Source of the DNA: Pleurocapsa sp. PCC 7319
GTDB taxonomy: Bacteria; Cyanobacteriota; Cyanobacteriia; Cyanobacteriales; Xenococcaceae
Reading direction: 5' to 3'
NCBI RefSeq assembly: GCF_000332195.1
Contig: NZ_KB235922.1
Span: forward strand, 2,194,211 to 2,258,210
Length of the DNA: 64,000 nt
Shown in pieces: positions 28,196 through 38,062 of this stretch. The notes below the pieces were generated by a model. That model ran no database searches. It was not told the DNA's origin and saw only the letters and a program-made list of their open reading frames with translations. A program made the position numbers and the translations under genes. Every line of letters begins with the position of its first letter. Position 1 is the stretch's first letter.

Positions 28196-31117
28196 ATGAA
28201 CTTGAAGTCAGAAAATAAATTATCAACAGCTAGTAGTAGTGAAACATCTGAATTCAAAAAAGGGATACCCTTACCCTTACCCTTAATCTTAGTAGTACCA
28301 TTTATACTACAAATTTTCGCTGCGGTAGGAATTACTGGTTTTCTTTCGTTTCGTAATGGACAAAAAGCAGTCAACGATCTGGCTCGAAATCTACAAGCAG
28401 AAGTAAGCGATCGCGTTGCTGTACATTTAGATAATTATCTAGCAACTGCTAAAAATATTGCTCGCATTAATGCTAATGCCATCAAGTTGGGCTTGATAGA
28501 TTTACACAATTACAAGACTAGTGGACAGTATTTTTGGCAGCAGTTGCAAGCATATAAAAATATAGGATACATCGACTATACTCTGCCAACAGGAGAGTAT
28601 GTAGGTGCAGGAAGATGGCTCGAAAATGATGGTCTTACTATTGATGAAATTTCTGCTGAAACTGGTTGGAAATCCTTGACTTATGGTACGGATAACCAGG
28701 GTAATCGTCAGGAAATTGTGGACGACACTGAATATTCTCCTTTAGAAGAATCATGGTATGAAGAAGCAAGCAAAGCCAATAAACCGATCTGGAATGAAAT
28801 TTATGCCTGGGATGGTTTTCCCGATATTTTATCTGTAGCCGTAAGCTTTCCCATTTACGATCAAAACGAACAATTAACTGCCATAACCGGAGTTGACTTG
28901 CTTCTCAAAGGAATCAATGATTTTTTGGGTAAACTGGAAATTAGTCCAGGTTCTAGAGTATTTATCTTCGCTCCAGACGGTTCCATAATTGCTAGTTCTG
29001 ATGCTGAACAACCATATCGAATGGTCAATGGCGAAGCAGAACAAATCAATGTCTTAGACAGTACTAATTACCTCATTCAAGCATCAGCAAAATACATCCA
29101 ACAACATTTTGGCAGTTTTGAGCGCATCCATAATCAGCAACAATTCGACTTTGAACTCAGAGGAGAACGTCATTTTGCCCAAGTAACCCCTTGGAAAGAC
29201 GAACTAGGTTTAGATTGGCTGGTAGTGGTAGCGATGCCAGAATCCGATTTTATGGCAGAAATTAACGCCAATACCCGCAGTACAATTTTACTGTGTGTAG
29301 CTTCATTGTTAATCGCAACTTTGTTGGGCATGATGACCTCTCGCTGGATAACTGAATCTATTCGAGGTTTGAGTAATGCTAGTCAGGCGATCGCCAGTGG
29401 AGATTTAGCTCAGACCGTAAATATTCCCAGAGTTAATGAATTGGGAGTACTGGCTAATTCTTTTAACTTGATGACAAGTCAGTTAAAATTTTCTTTTGCT
29501 CAACTAGATGCTACCAATCAAGCTTTAGAAATATCGAATGCTGAATTAGATCGAACTAATCAAGAACTCGAAAAGCGGGTTGAAGAACGTACTCAGGAGC
29601 TAAAAATAGCTAAAGAAGCAGCAGAAGTAGCTAATCAAGCCAAAAGTAACTTTCTGGCAAACATGAGCCATGAGTTACGTACTCCTCTGAACTCCATTCT
29701 CGGTTTTACCCAAATTATGCAACGGGACAAATCGGCAACGCGATCGCAATTAGCTAATCTAGCTATCGTTAATCGCAGTGGAGAGCATTTACTCGCTTTG
29801 ATTAACGATATTTTGGATCTGTCGAAAATAGAGGCAGGGCGGGCTACTCTTAATCCTCAAAGCTTTGACTTATATCGACTCCTCAGTACCACCGAAGAAA
29901 TGTTAGAGTTTAAAGCCGAAGCTAAAGGCATAAAGCTTGTGTTTGAGTGCCATCCTGATACTCCACAGTATATACGCACTGACGAACGCAAACTGCGTCA
30001 AATATTAATTAATTTGCTGAATAATGCTCTCAAATTTACTACGAAGGGTAAGGTAACTCTGAGGGTGAAACCAGATCCAGCCAGTAGTCAGAGATTACTC
30101 CGCCGTCCCCATTCGAGGATAAATAAAACGACGGACGCATGCGGCAAACCGAATCGCCTTTGCCCTATGACCGTTGGTCAAACTCTATTATGGGAAATCG
30201 AAGATACTGGTGCGGGCATTGCTCCTGAAGAATTAGACACTCTATTCGATGCTTTTACCCAAACAGAAACTGGCAGGCAATCTGAAGAAGGAACGGGTTT
30301 AGGCTTACCTATCAGTCGCAAATTTGTGCGACTAATGGGGGGAGATATTACTGTCAGTAGTAAGTTGAGAAGAGGTACGGTATTTAAATTTAAAATTGTT
30401 GCTGAACCAGCTCTGGAAAAAGAACTACAGCTCCCACAACAAATTAAACGAGTTATTGGTTTAGAACCCAATCAACCTAGTTATCGCATTTTAGTTGTTG
30501 ATGATCGCTGGGAAAATCGCCAAATTGTCTTAAGGTTTTTAGAACCAATTGGGTTTGAGGTAAAAGAAGCTGTCAACGGCAAAGAAGCTGTGGAAATCTG
30601 GTCGGAGTGGCAGCCTGATTTAATTTGGATGGATATGCGAATGCCTATAATGAATGGTTACGAAGCTACTAAGTTCATTAAATCACATTCAAAAGAGCAA
30701 ACTACTTATATTATTGCTTTAACCGCATCTACATTTGAGGAGGAGCGAGCAATTGTGCAATCAGTTGGATGTGACGATTTTGTCCGTAAACCATTTCGTG
30801 AATCAGTTTTGTTTGAAAAAATAGCGCAATATTTAGGAGTACGTTACATCTACGCCCAAAATACTGAATCTGCTGCTATCCAAGCCCATCTAGCCACTGA
30901 ATTTTCTTTGGAACCTACTGCTTTACAAGTAATGTCTAGTGAATGGTTAATCCATTTAGAACAAGCTGCATCAGAGTTAGACGAAGATACGATCGCCAAG
31001 TTATTAGACCAAATTCCTGAAGAGCACACTTTTTTAACTCAGGCGTTGCAGAATAAAGTTGATGATTTTGATTTTGATGAAATCGTTAACTTGGTTCAAG
31101 AAATTGTTCATAGTTAG
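28196..31117 (+). CDS. Hybrid sensor histidine kinase (dCache-HAMP-HisKA-HATPase-REC)
   Basis: A 973-residue membrane kinase. The first membrane segment (about 25-50) is followed by a periplasmic dCache-like sensor (55-350), a second membrane segment (362-380), HAMP (380-435) and a coiled coil. HisKA has its His at 492 ([11 protein letters not shown]). HATPase has an N-box near 608 and G1 DTGAGIAP. The receiver has Asp813 (WMDMRMP) and a conserved Lys. A helical tail of about 90 residues follows. The kinase domain carries an odd in-frame insert (626-662), listed separately. The REC-GGDEF gene starts 16 bp downstream, so it is the likely target. Confidence 0.92.
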   Translation: MNLKSENKLSTASSSETSEFKKGIPLPLPLILVVPFILQIFAAVGITGFLSFRNGQKAVNDLARNLQAEVSDRVAVHLDNYLATAKNIARINANAIKLGLIDLHNYKTSGQYFWQQLQAYKNIGYIDYTLPTGEYVGAGRWLENDGLTIDEISAETGWKSLTYGTDNQGNRQEIVDDTEYSPLEESWYEEASKANKPIWNEIYAWDGFPDILSVAVSFPIYDQNEQLTAITGVDLLLKGINDFLGKLEISPGSRVFIFAPDGSIIASSDAEQPYRMVNGEAEQINVLDSTNYLIQASAKYIQQHFGSFERIHNQQQFDFELRGERHFAQVTPWKDELGLDWLVVVAMPESDFMAEINANTRSTILLCVASLLIATLLGMMTSRWITESIRGLSNASQAIASGDLAQTVNIPRVNELGVLANSFNLMTSQLKFSFAQLDATNQALEISNAELDRTNQELEKRVEERTQELKIAKEAAEVANQAKSNFLANMSHELRTPLNSILGFTQIMQRDKSATRSQLANLAIVNRSGEHLLALINDILDLSKIEAGRATLNPQSFDLYRLLSTTEEMLEFKAEAKGIKLVFECHPDTPQYIRTDERKLRQILINLLNNALKFTTKGKVTLRVKPDPASSQRLLRRPHSRINKTTDACGKPNRLCPMTVGQTLLWEIEDTGAGIAPEELDTLFDAFTQTETGRQSEEGTGLGLPISRKFVRLMGGDITVSSKLRRGTVFKFKIVAEPALEKELQLPQQIKRVIGLEPNQPSYRILVVDDRWENRQIVLRFLEPIGFEVKEAVNGKEAVEIWSEWQPDLIWMDMRMPIMNGYEATKFIKSHSKEQTTYIIALTASTFEEERAIVQSVGCDDFVRKPFRESVLFEKIAQYLGVRYIYAQNTESAAIQAHLATEFSLEPTALQVMSSEWLIHLEQAASELDEDTIAKLLDQIPEEHTFLTQALQNKVDDFDFDEIVNLVQEIVHS
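30071..30181 (+). repeat. In-frame repeat insert inside the kinase HATPase domain
   Basis: Between KGKVTLRVK and [11 protein letters not shown], where this family normally has only a few residues, lie about 37 extra residues ([10 protein letters not shown]...CPMTVGQT). Bases 30136-30168 (GCATGCGGCAAACCG and ATCGCCTTTGCCC) match repeats found at 43048-43072 and 57150-57180. The frame is kept, so the repeat is translated. Confidence 0.65.
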
Positions 31118-31133
31118 CAAGTATCTAGTATCA

Positions 31134-32651
31134 ATGAATTTATATCCCGAACAAAACCAAAATATCCTAATTGTTGATGATATTGCCGATAACTTAAGAG
31201 TTTTGTCTAATACTCTTAACAAACAGGGATATAAAATTCGCTGTGCTAAAAATGGTGTGATGGCTTTGAAAGCTGCCAGCAAGATACTTCCAGATTTAAT
31301 TTTGCTGGATATCAAAATGCCTGACATGAATGGTTATGAGGTTTGTCAAAAACTAAAAACCAATCCTCTGACCAAAGATATTCCCGTGATTTTTCTGAGT
31401 GCTTTAGATGATGTCTTGGACAAAGTTAAAGCATTTGAGGTTGGAGGCTTAGACTATATTACTAAACCCTTTCAAGTAGAAGAAGTCTTAGTTAGAGTAA
31501 AAAACCATTTAGCTCTCCAGTCAGCACAAGCTAAGGTTTGCCAATTAAATCAAGTACTGGAGCAAAAAGTCCAAGAACGTACTTTGCAATTAGAGCTCAG
31601 CAATCAAAAGTTAGCTACTGCTAATCAACAACTTAAACAGGAAATAGTCGAACGTCAAAAAGTCGAACAACAGTTAATTTACGATGCACTCTACGATGGC
31701 TTGACGGGTTTACCTAATCGCAACTTGTTAATGGAAAGAATTGATCGCGCCATTCAATACAGCAAGCGCCATCAAAACCATCTCTTTGCCCTATTGTTTA
31801 TCGATCTTGACCGCTTTAAAATGATTAATGATAGTCTGGGTCATTTGGTTGGCGATAAATTACTAATTGCGATCGCCCAACTTCTGCCGGAAGATTTGCG
31901 AAATACGGATACGGTAGCCCGCCTTGGCGGAGATGAGTTTGTAATTCTGCTAGAAGATATTCACTCTCTACAAGATGTTACCTATGTCAGCGAGCGTCTT
32001 CAAGAAAAACTAAAAATGCCATTTAATTTAGATGGTCAAACTATTTTTACCAGTGCCAGTATTGGTATTGCTCTAAGTAATACTGACTATGAAGATAGCT
32101 CACAATTGTTGCGGGATGCAGATATTGCTATGTATCGCGCCAAGGAAAAAGGAAAGGCTCGTTATGAGATCTTCGATCAGACTATGTACCTGCAAACTTT
32201 GCAAACGATTAAGTTGGAGAATAATCTACGATTGGCTATAGAAAGGGGTGAATTTGTTTTACTTTATCAACCAATTATCTCTCTAACCAGTGACGAACTT
32301 GTAGGTTTTGAAGCCTTACTTCGTTGGCACCCTACTCAAGAAGATTTTATTTCTCCAGTTGAATTTATTCCTATTGCCGAAGATACAGGATTAATTTTGA
32401 CTATAGGAGAATGGGTATTAAAAGAGGCTTGTCAGCAACTTCGCACTTGGCAACAAAAATACCCCTCTAGATCTCAGGTTGCTGATTTAAAAATGGGCGT
32501 GAACTTAGCAAGTCAACAACTTCAAGAGCCGAACTTTATTGAGAAGCTAGATCGACTATTATTAGAAACTGGTTTAGATGGTGATTGTCTGAGACTAGAA
32601 ATTACTGAACGAGTTCTGGTTCTAACGGATTTTGTGGATCAACCACTTTGA
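31134..32651 (+). pseudogene. REC-GGDEF-EAL c-di-GMP protein truncated by an IS
   Basis: The ATG (MNLYPEQNQNILIVDD) starts 16 bp after the kinase. A receiver (ILLDIKMPDMNG with its Asp, ITKPF with its Lys) is followed by a coiled coil, then a diguanylate cyclase domain with intact GGDEF (RLGGDEFVILL). An EAL domain begins normally (GFEALLRW, GVNLASQQL, LRLEITERVL) and then runs into the IS terminal repeat. It stops at a TGA inside the IS. The DDFGTG loop, catalytic Lys and the rest of EAL are missing and not found beyond the IS. Cyclase activity could survive but phosphodiesterase activity cannot. The last native base is near 32615. Confidence 0.88.
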
Positions 32652-34002
32652 AGGGTTTGGCGACCGTTCATCGAGCTAGCAATCAACAAATTGTGAAGCC
32701 AATTGTGATGATAGCTAAAACCATTGAGATCGCTAAACGGCGATATCCGTGACGAGCATTTTGAGCGAGTTCTAGCTGCGTAGGGATGGAAATTCCAGAT
32801 CAGTGCCATCGAACGTAGATATAATCTTGCCGACTCCTTGTCACCATGAAAGTATTGCATAGTGTAGAGTAAACGGTCTTGGTGATTCATCAACCGGTCT
32901 ACCATATTGCTAGTGCGATGAGCTTGGGGAAATTGATAAGCGACTGTGAATTGAGCAGCACGACGGCATAATTGACGCATCTTGCTTAAAGTGCGTTTCC
33001 GTCTGATATGTTTTTTGCTCCAAATCAAAGCTAATCGTATTCCTTGCAAGAATTTAGCAGCAGTAGAGGATTTATAAGCTTTCCAGAGCAGAGCTTTGAG
33101 CTTGTTTCTTAAATTGCGATAACTGGGGCTTCCTTTCTGCACTTTTAGCACCGCGTGCAAAAAGCACAGTACCAAAGTCACCGTGGGAAATAGATTAAGC
33201 CAAGCCTGTTTAGTTCCGTCCCAAGCATCTGTATTGACTGTCACTGGGGTATAATTGGGGTCGAGAAGACGAGCTTCGGTTTGAAATTCTGCGTATCCTT
33301 TAGTTAAAGCTGGCGCACTAGCTGATTCGGTCAAGCTAACTCCCAAAATACAGCCAGATGCTACGGTAGTAGGAAGATAAACTCGTGAACCCCCTAACCA
33401 AGTATGTTTTTCATCCGCTACCAGATGTGGAGGCAGTTTTTGAGCGTCTTTGATTGTCGTTCCCACAATCGAGGCTCGACCTAAAGACAGGTAAATACGA
33501 TACCAGTACATGGCATTACGACCGAAAACATAACTTAAAGCGTCAAAAGGCACACCAAATTGTCTTAAATACATTGGTTTGTCTATTTCGTCGGTTTTTC
33601 CTACCATATAAGGCATAATGAAGTCAGGACGCAATTGATAGACCTGCTGATTAGCTTTGAGCTTAATGCGGCGCATTGACAGTTCCTGTTTGCTGGAGAC
33701 CACCCAATCATGAAAGCTGAACCCTGCTTCCATTTCTCTGGGAAAAATTTCAGGATACTTGGCATAAAGTTGCAGCAAATAGGCTCTATAATTGTGATTA
33801 TTGGCGATTAGTTGTTGATATTGTTCTTCACTGCTAACGGGTAAACAAATACTTTTATCTCCTCTGATAGAAACTGCCATGCTTGAATTTTTACTGAAAA
33901 TCAATTGATTGTTTGTTGACTTTATCTCAATTTGATTTCTTTTGTGCTTCAAGCCCCATTATCCTGAGTATTTCTACTACCCACAAAATCCGTTAGAACC
34001 AG
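32616..34002 (-). mobile_element. Insertion sequence with 22-bp terminal inverted repeats
   Basis: CTGGTTCTAACGG plus nine further bases occurs at 32616-32637 and, inverted and identical, at 33981-34002. This delimits a 1387-bp element with one transposase gene on the minus strand. The 8 bp outside the two ends differ (AACGAGTT at the left, TGCATGGC at the right), so no target-site duplication is visible. The flanking DNA changes character across it. Family not assigned. Confidence 0.88.
32639..33952 (-). CDS. Transposase (DDE-type, family unassigned)
   Basis: A 437-residue transposase filling the IS. Likely catalytic acidic residues lie in LVADEKHTWLGG, in VNTDAWDGTKQAWLNLFPTVTLVLCFLHAVLKV (Asp followed by the C/H-rich strand) and in a later Glu within HGDKESARLYLRSMALIWNFHPY. 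The C-terminus is basic. The true start may be the internal ATG reading MAVSIRGDK. The gene looks intact, so the IS may still be active. I cannot name the IS family with confidence. Confidence 0.82.
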   Translation of the reverse strand: MKHKRNQIEIKSTNNQLIFSKNSSMAVSIRGDKSICLPVSSEEQYQQLIANNHNYRAYLLQLYAKYPEIFPREMEAGFSFHDWVVSSKQELSMRRIKLKANQQVYQLRPDFIMPYMVGKTDEIDKPMYLRQFGVPFDALSYVFGRNAMYWYRIYLSLGRASIVGTTIKDAQKLPPHLVADEKHTWLGGSRVYLPTTVASGCILGVSLTESASAPALTKGYAEFQTEARLLDPNYTPVTVNTDAWDGTKQAWLNLFPTVTLVLCFLHAVLKVQKGSPSYRNLRNKLKALLWKAYKSSTAAKFLQGIRLALIWSKKHIRRKRTLSKMRQLCRRAAQFTVAYQFPQAHRTSNMVDRLMNHQDRLLYTMQYFHGDKESARLYLRSMALIWNFHPYAARTRSKCSSRISPFSDLNGFSYHHNWLHNLLIASSMNGRQTLQSG

Positions 34003-34363
34003 TGCATGGCGATGGTGCGAAGCACCGCTTGCCAATCGTCTGCGAACGCATTCGCACGATCTGAGCGTACGCTCTGCGCTACGCGCTGTTTCGTTGGAGA
34101 GCCAGCAACCAAGCTGATTTTTTGATTGAGTAACCGTTTCATTAACCAAATCATCAAAAAGCTTTTACCCATTTCAGCATAGCCAGCTAACCTAAAATAC
34201 TCCTGATTGAAGCACTGTCTCAAAAATAGATTAAGTTACCAAATCATGAAAATATAGATTTAACAATCCCTAACGGGTGTAAGCCCAACAGGTCGATTAG
34301 ATATACTTTCTAACCTACAACATTCCTCGACCTCAAATATAGCTTTACTTCAATAATTTAGAA
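34003..34363. repeat. Palindromic repeats and promoter region between the IS and dnaX
   Basis: 361 bp. The first 110 bp is GC-rich and made of nested palindromes (GGTGCGAAGCACC, GCGAACGCATTCGC, GAGCGTACGCTC, TAGCGCTACGCG-like), a cyanobacterial interspersed repeat. Short minus-strand frames here are translations of the repeat and are not counted as genes. The last 140 bp is AT-rich and precedes the dnaX-like gene, so it presumably holds its promoter. Confidence 0.6.
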
Positions 34364-35743
34364 ATGAAATCTTTACCCCTCAAGTACAGACCACAGCAGA
34401 TTGAGAATTTAATCGGACAGGAGTTCATCACTACAACTCTCAAAAATGCTCTGACGACAAATAGAATTGCTCCTGCCTATTTGTTTGCAGGACCTAGAGG
34501 AACTGGCAAAACCTCAACAGCCCGTATCCTGGCAAAATCTCTAAACTGTCTATCAGTCGAGCAGCCTACAGTCGAACCCTGTGGTGAATGTAGTTCCTGT
34601 AGGAGCATTGAACGCAGTAATTCCATTGATGTCACTGAAATTGATGCTGCATCCCACAATGGGGTAGATAACGCTAGAGAATTAGTCGAATTAAGCCATC
34701 TTGCTCCGTCTCAAGTTCGCTATAAAATCTTTATTATCGACGAGGCGCATGGATTAACTAACGCTGCCCAAAATGCTCTACTCAAGCTGATAGAAGAGCC
34801 ACCAGCCAAAACTATCTTTATTTTATGCACTACGGAACTACACAAGGTTCTGCCCACGATCGTCTCTCGCTGTCAGCTATTTAACTTTAAATCTCTTTCC
34901 CAAACTGCTGTAGTAAAACATCTCGACCGCATAGCCACGACAGAAAAAATTGATATTACCGCTGAAGCAATAGACGCTATTGCCAAATCTAGTTTGGGTA
35001 GCTTGAGAGACTCCCTACAGCTATTGTCTCAATTACAGGTTTTACAGCAACAAATTACTTTAGATGTCGTGGTAGAAGCTGTTGGCGGAATCAGTCCTCA
35101 AGAACTCTGGAAGTTGATGGTGAACCTAGTTAAAGAGGATGTGCTTAACGTACTTTTGATAGCCAGAAATTTGATTCAAACTGGAAAATCACCTGAATTA
35201 ATTCTTAAAGATTTACTCAACGCTCATCGAGATTTACTGTTAATCAAAGCAACTCAAAAAGATTGTAAATCCTTAATTTTGAGCAATCTCGAATACGCAA
35301 AGCTTCGTCAGTTAGCTAACAAAGCAGATCGGCATGGCATCGAGCGCTATCTCGAACAGCTTCAAAAAAGAGAGCAGCAGCTTCGATTTAGTATTAACAA
35401 TGCAGTTTGGCTAGAAACCTGCCTGTTAAACATGATGGATGCCACTCGCGCAAAGGATGATAGTCATGCCGATCGCCAGTCTCAAGCCAAAACCGCTAAA
35501 TCTACCGTTAGCCTGGGTGAGTTGTGGGCAAAAATCGTTAAAAGTACTAAGTCATCAAATCAAAAAATGCTGTCTCATGCTAACTTAATTGGATTTGACA
35601 GAGAATTGAACTTTGCTGTATTGGCTGTAGAACCAAAATACGTAGCTAAGTTTCAAAACCATACTAATTGCCTCTCTCGCATCATTAGCCAATCACTGAA
35701 ACAGCAGCAGCCTATCAAAATTATTATCGAGGAGAAGCAATGA
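34364..35743 (+). CDS. dnaX: DNA polymerase III clamp-loader subunit gamma/tau-like
   Basis: A 459-residue DnaX-type AAA+ ATPase. Walker A is GPRGTGKT (43-50), the four-Cys zinc module is C62, C73, C76, C79, the Walker B DEAH is at 126-129 and sensor 1 lies in PTIVSRCQLF. The collar domain (about 220-355) is present. The tail is short, without the long tau extension, and there is no intein, unlike many cyanobacterial chromosomal dnaX genes. It overlaps the delta-like gene by 4 bp (ATGA). Together they look like a replicon-borne clamp loader. Confidence 0.92.
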   Translation: MKSLPLKYRPQQIENLIGQEFITTTLKNALTTNRIAPAYLFAGPRGTGKTSTARILAKSLNCLSVEQPTVEPCGECSSCRSIERSNSIDVTEIDAASHNGVDNARELVELSHLAPSQVRYKIFIIDEAHGLTNAAQNALLKLIEEPPAKTIFILCTTELHKVLPTIVSRCQLFNFKSLSQTAVVKHLDRIATTEKIDITAEAIDAIAKSSLGSLRDSLQLLSQLQVLQQQITLDVVVEAVGGISPQELWKLMVNLVKEDVLNVLLIARNLIQTGKSPELILKDLLNAHRDLLLIKATQKDCKSLILSNLEYAKLRQLANKADRHGIERYLEQLQKREQQLRFSINNAVWLETCLLNMMDATRAKDDSHADRQSQAKTAKSTVSLGELWAKIVKSTKSSNQKMLSHANLIGFDRELNFAVLAVEPKYVAKFQNHTNCLSRIISQSLKQQQPIKIIIEEKQ

Positions 35744-36693
35744 TACATATATTAGTAGGAGACGATCGTCATCATATCGAACAGGAAATAAATAAGTGCA
35801 GACAACAAATTCCGCAACACCTACAAGCACTCAATTACCAGCGTTACAGTAGCGATCGCTTATCAGAAGCAATCATTGATGCACTCAGCGCAAGCTTTAG
35901 TAGCTGTCAGAAAGTGGTGGTTATTGAAAACTGTAACTTTAGAGAATTTGGCGAACTTGGTTTGTCGCTGCTACAACCCATTACTAAACTACCAGAATCT
36001 GCCTGTTTAATATTTACCGCCAGTTCAATAGACCGACGGCTAAAGGTTTCCAAGTTTCTACTCGATTTAGGAAAAATAACCGAATACAAACAAATTCCTC
36101 CTTGGCGGTCAGATTTATTGGTTAAGGCTGTAGAAACAGAAGCCAGAGAGATTTGCTTGAAGCTGACCAAAGATGCCTCTCGATATTTAGCTGATGCTAT
36201 TGGTATCGATTCGGAACGCAGAGAACAAGAGTTAGAAAAGCTATCAATTTATGCTGGCGATCGCAAATTAAATAAGTCCCAAGTAATTCAGTTAGTGCCA
36301 GTCAATACGCAAACTAGCTTACAGTTGGCTGATGCCATTAAGTCAGGTCAAGCTTTATTAGTAGCACAACTTACAAGCGAACTTTTAGCCAAAGGCGAAC
36401 CTCAGCTAAAGATTATTGCGACCCTAATTACCCAATTTAGAACCTGGTTATGGACGAAGTTGGCGATAGTTAAAGGTATCAAAAGTAATGCTGAAATTGC
36501 CAAGCTAGCTAATGTTGGAAACGTCAATCGAATCTACTATCTGCGCCAGGAAGTTGCCAAATGTTCGCTTCATAGCTTATCTAACGCTGTAGTTCTTTTA
36601 TTCGAGTTACAAATAGCCTGTCAGCAAGGAATGAAAGGCGATGCTGTACAATCTCGATTGTTAATTGCTTGTCGGGCGTTTCACAAAATTTGA
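35740..36693 (+). CDS. holA: DNA polymerase III delta subunit-like (HolA)
   Basis: A 317-residue protein with the HolA layout: an N-terminal degenerate AAA+ core (MIHILVGDDRHHIEQEI, then VVVIENCNF) without a P-loop, a middle lid, and a C-terminal collar (LADAIKSGQALLVAQLTSELLAKGEPQLKIIATLITQFRTWLWTK ... GDAVQSRLLIACRAF). Delta opens the sliding clamp. Translational coupling to the dnaX-like gene by ATGA overlap implies the two act together. Confidence 0.88.
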   Translation: MIHILVGDDRHHIEQEINKCRQQIPQHLQALNYQRYSSDRLSEAIIDALSASFSSCQKVVVIENCNFREFGELGLSLLQPITKLPESACLIFTASSIDRRLKVSKFLLDLGKITEYKQIPPWRSDLLVKAVETEAREICLKLTKDASRYLADAIGIDSERREQELEKLSIYAGDRKLNKSQVIQLVPVNTQTSLQLADAIKSGQALLVAQLTSELLAKGEPQLKIIATLITQFRTWLWTKLAIVKGIKSNAEIAKLANVGNVNRIYYLRQEVAKCSLHSLSNAVVLLFELQIACQQGMKGDAVQSRLLIACRAFHKI

Positions 36694-36704
36694 GCGAGAG
36701 TAAA

Positions 36705-36749
36705 ATTTATTCTAGCTAAATAAATTTACTAACATAGCTAGAACTAAAT
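36705..36749. promoter_or_regulatory. Inverted repeat A (TAGCTA-type, 16-nt spacer)
   Basis: Arms ATTTATTCTAGCTA and TAGCTAGAACTAAAT pair over 14 positions with one mismatch, separated by exactly 16 AT-rich bases. It lies 12 bp after the holA-like stop and about 160 bp before the toxin-antitoxin pair. Related sites are at 38061-38116 and 55277-55316. Confidence 0.7.
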
Positions 36750-36908
36750 ATACATCTGTCGTTGCTTTTTTCATAGGCTCTAAAATAGAAATACAAAGAT
36801 ATAAACGTCCGTCCCTTAGTTCATCGAAATACACACCGCTGTGTTGTTTTTATATGACAACATCTACATTAGATTTAGGCAAAATCATAATCCAGAAAAT
36901 TATCAAAC

Positions 36909-37130
36909 ATGAAGACCCTTTTAGAGATTGAAAAAGCAATAAAAGAATTGCCAGCAAAAGAAGCTCGAAAACTTGCAGATTGGTTGAATCAGTATCTAGA
37001 TGATGCTTGGGATAAGCAAATGCAGAATGATTTGTCAACAGGAAAATTAGATGATTTTATTGCTAAAGTCGAATCAGACATTGAAACCAATCGGGTAAGA
37101 GATTTGAATGAAATCCTTGACAACACCTGA
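36909..37130 (+). CDS. Antitoxin-like small protein
   Basis: A 73-residue acidic helical protein (MKTLLEIEKAIKELPAKEARKLADWLNQYLDDAWDKQ...) of the type paired with ParE/RelE toxins in cyanobacteria. The C-terminal acidic part would wrap the toxin. It overlaps the toxin gene by 23 bp. The antitoxin-first order and overlap are typical of such modules. Confidence 0.75.
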   Translation: MKTLLEIEKAIKELPAKEARKLADWLNQYLDDAWDKQMQNDLSTGKLDDFIAKVESDIETNRVRDLNEILDNT

Positions 37131-37368
37131 TTTTTGGAGTTCATACGCTAAACTACCCTTAAAAATTAAAAAGCAAGCTCGAAAAGCTTATCTTCTTTGG
37201 CAGGAAAATCAGTCTCATCCATCTTTACATTTCAAAAAAGTCAGCAAAAATCTTTGGTCGGCTCGTATTACTCAGAATTATCGTGCTTTGGCACTAAAAA
37301 AAGGTGATGGTCACTACTGGATCTGGATTGGAACTCATGATGAGTATGAGTTGCTGTTAAATAATTAA
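37108..37368 (+). CDS. ParE/RelE-superfamily toxin
   Basis: An 86-residue basic protein with the RelE/ParE fold pattern: FKKVSKNLWSARITQNYRALALKKGDGHYWIWIGTHDEYELLL. The R-x-x-x-N-Y-R core and closing GTHDEYE are common in the cyanobacterial members. The target (ribosome-bound mRNA or gyrase) cannot be told. It is in the +1 frame relative to its antitoxin and shares 23 bp with it. Confidence 0.82.
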   Translation: MKSLTTPDFWSSYAKLPLKIKKQARKAYLLWQENQSHPSLHFKKVSKNLWSARITQNYRALALKKGDGHYWIWIGTHDEYELLLNN

Positions 37369-37405
37369 ACAGAGTTATTTATTAAAGCATAACCATAGCT
37401 CGAAC

Positions 37406-38062
37406 TTACAACTGCGCCCTAGTAATCTTTTCAGCCACCACTTCATCAATAGAACCAGTAGATGCTACTTCTCTTGCCCTATTTAGTACATTTGTAGCTG
37501 CTTCAAGCTGAGTTACAATTGCTAGCAATCTGTTTCTACGCTCGATTCCAGAACGCCCCACGATATTACGGGGATCTTCGTCGCGAGATAGATGAATCAC
37601 CTTTACTTCTTCTTCTTTTAGCTGCGGAGGAAAGATCGCTTTTTTGGCTGTCAGCTTGTTATACTCATACGTGGCATAGGGTCTTTTTACTGAATAACGA
37701 TGTGCTTCAATACCCTCTGGGGCTACATAACCTGCACTCAATTCTGTAATAGTTTCTTCCAATAGCGCCATCGCATCTCTAAGTTGGTCAATGCTTTGGG
37801 TTACTCCCAAAGTTTCTGGAGTTTGTGGGCAGCCCCTGGTAGACAGCAGATAACGCGCTGTCTGTCCCCTCGTCATGCGGACTCTTTCGACAATACGACG
37901 ATTATCTTCCAATCTTGCTCGATATAGCTCGATCCGATCTTCTTCCGTTAGTTGAATAATCGTACCGCAGGTGTCTTTATTGGGACACTCAATGGCTGTC
38001 AGTCCAGGCAGCATCATCATCGAAGCGCAGCTAAATCCGTAAGCACATAGTTCGGTAGGCAT
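37406..38062 (-). CDS. Hypothetical protein with N-terminal Cys cluster
   Basis: A 218-residue protein of unknown function. Four Cys in the first 32 residues (CAYGFSC ... CPNKDTC) could bind zinc. A helical middle follows (RIELYRARLEDNRRIVERVRMTRGQTARYLLS), then LSRDEDPRNIVGRSGIERRNRLLAIVTQLEAATNVLN. Its start codon lies inside the left arm of the perfect inverted repeat B, so it may be controlled through that site. Divergent from the DUF1998 helicase. Confidence 0.65.
   Translation of the reverse strand: MPTELCAYGFSCASMMMLPGLTAIECPNKDTCGTIIQLTEEDRIELYRARLEDNRRIVERVRMTRGQTARYLLSTRGCPQTPETLGVTQSIDQLRDAMALLEETITELSAGYVAPEGIEAHRYSVKRPYATYEYNKLTAKKAIFPPQLKEEEVKVIHLSRDEDPRNIVGRSGIERRNRLLAIVTQLEAATNVLNRAREVASTGSIDEVVAEKITRAQL

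Noticed and set aside
33949-34223. Minus-strand frames beside the IS as genes
   Set aside because: They translate the terminal repeat and a palindromic repeat. Their composition is not protein-like in the second half and no start context is seen.
36705-36749. Palindrome A as an intrinsic terminator of holA
   Set aside because: No T-run follows, the loop is 16 nt, and the same site occurs over a start codon elsewhere, so a simple terminator does not explain it.
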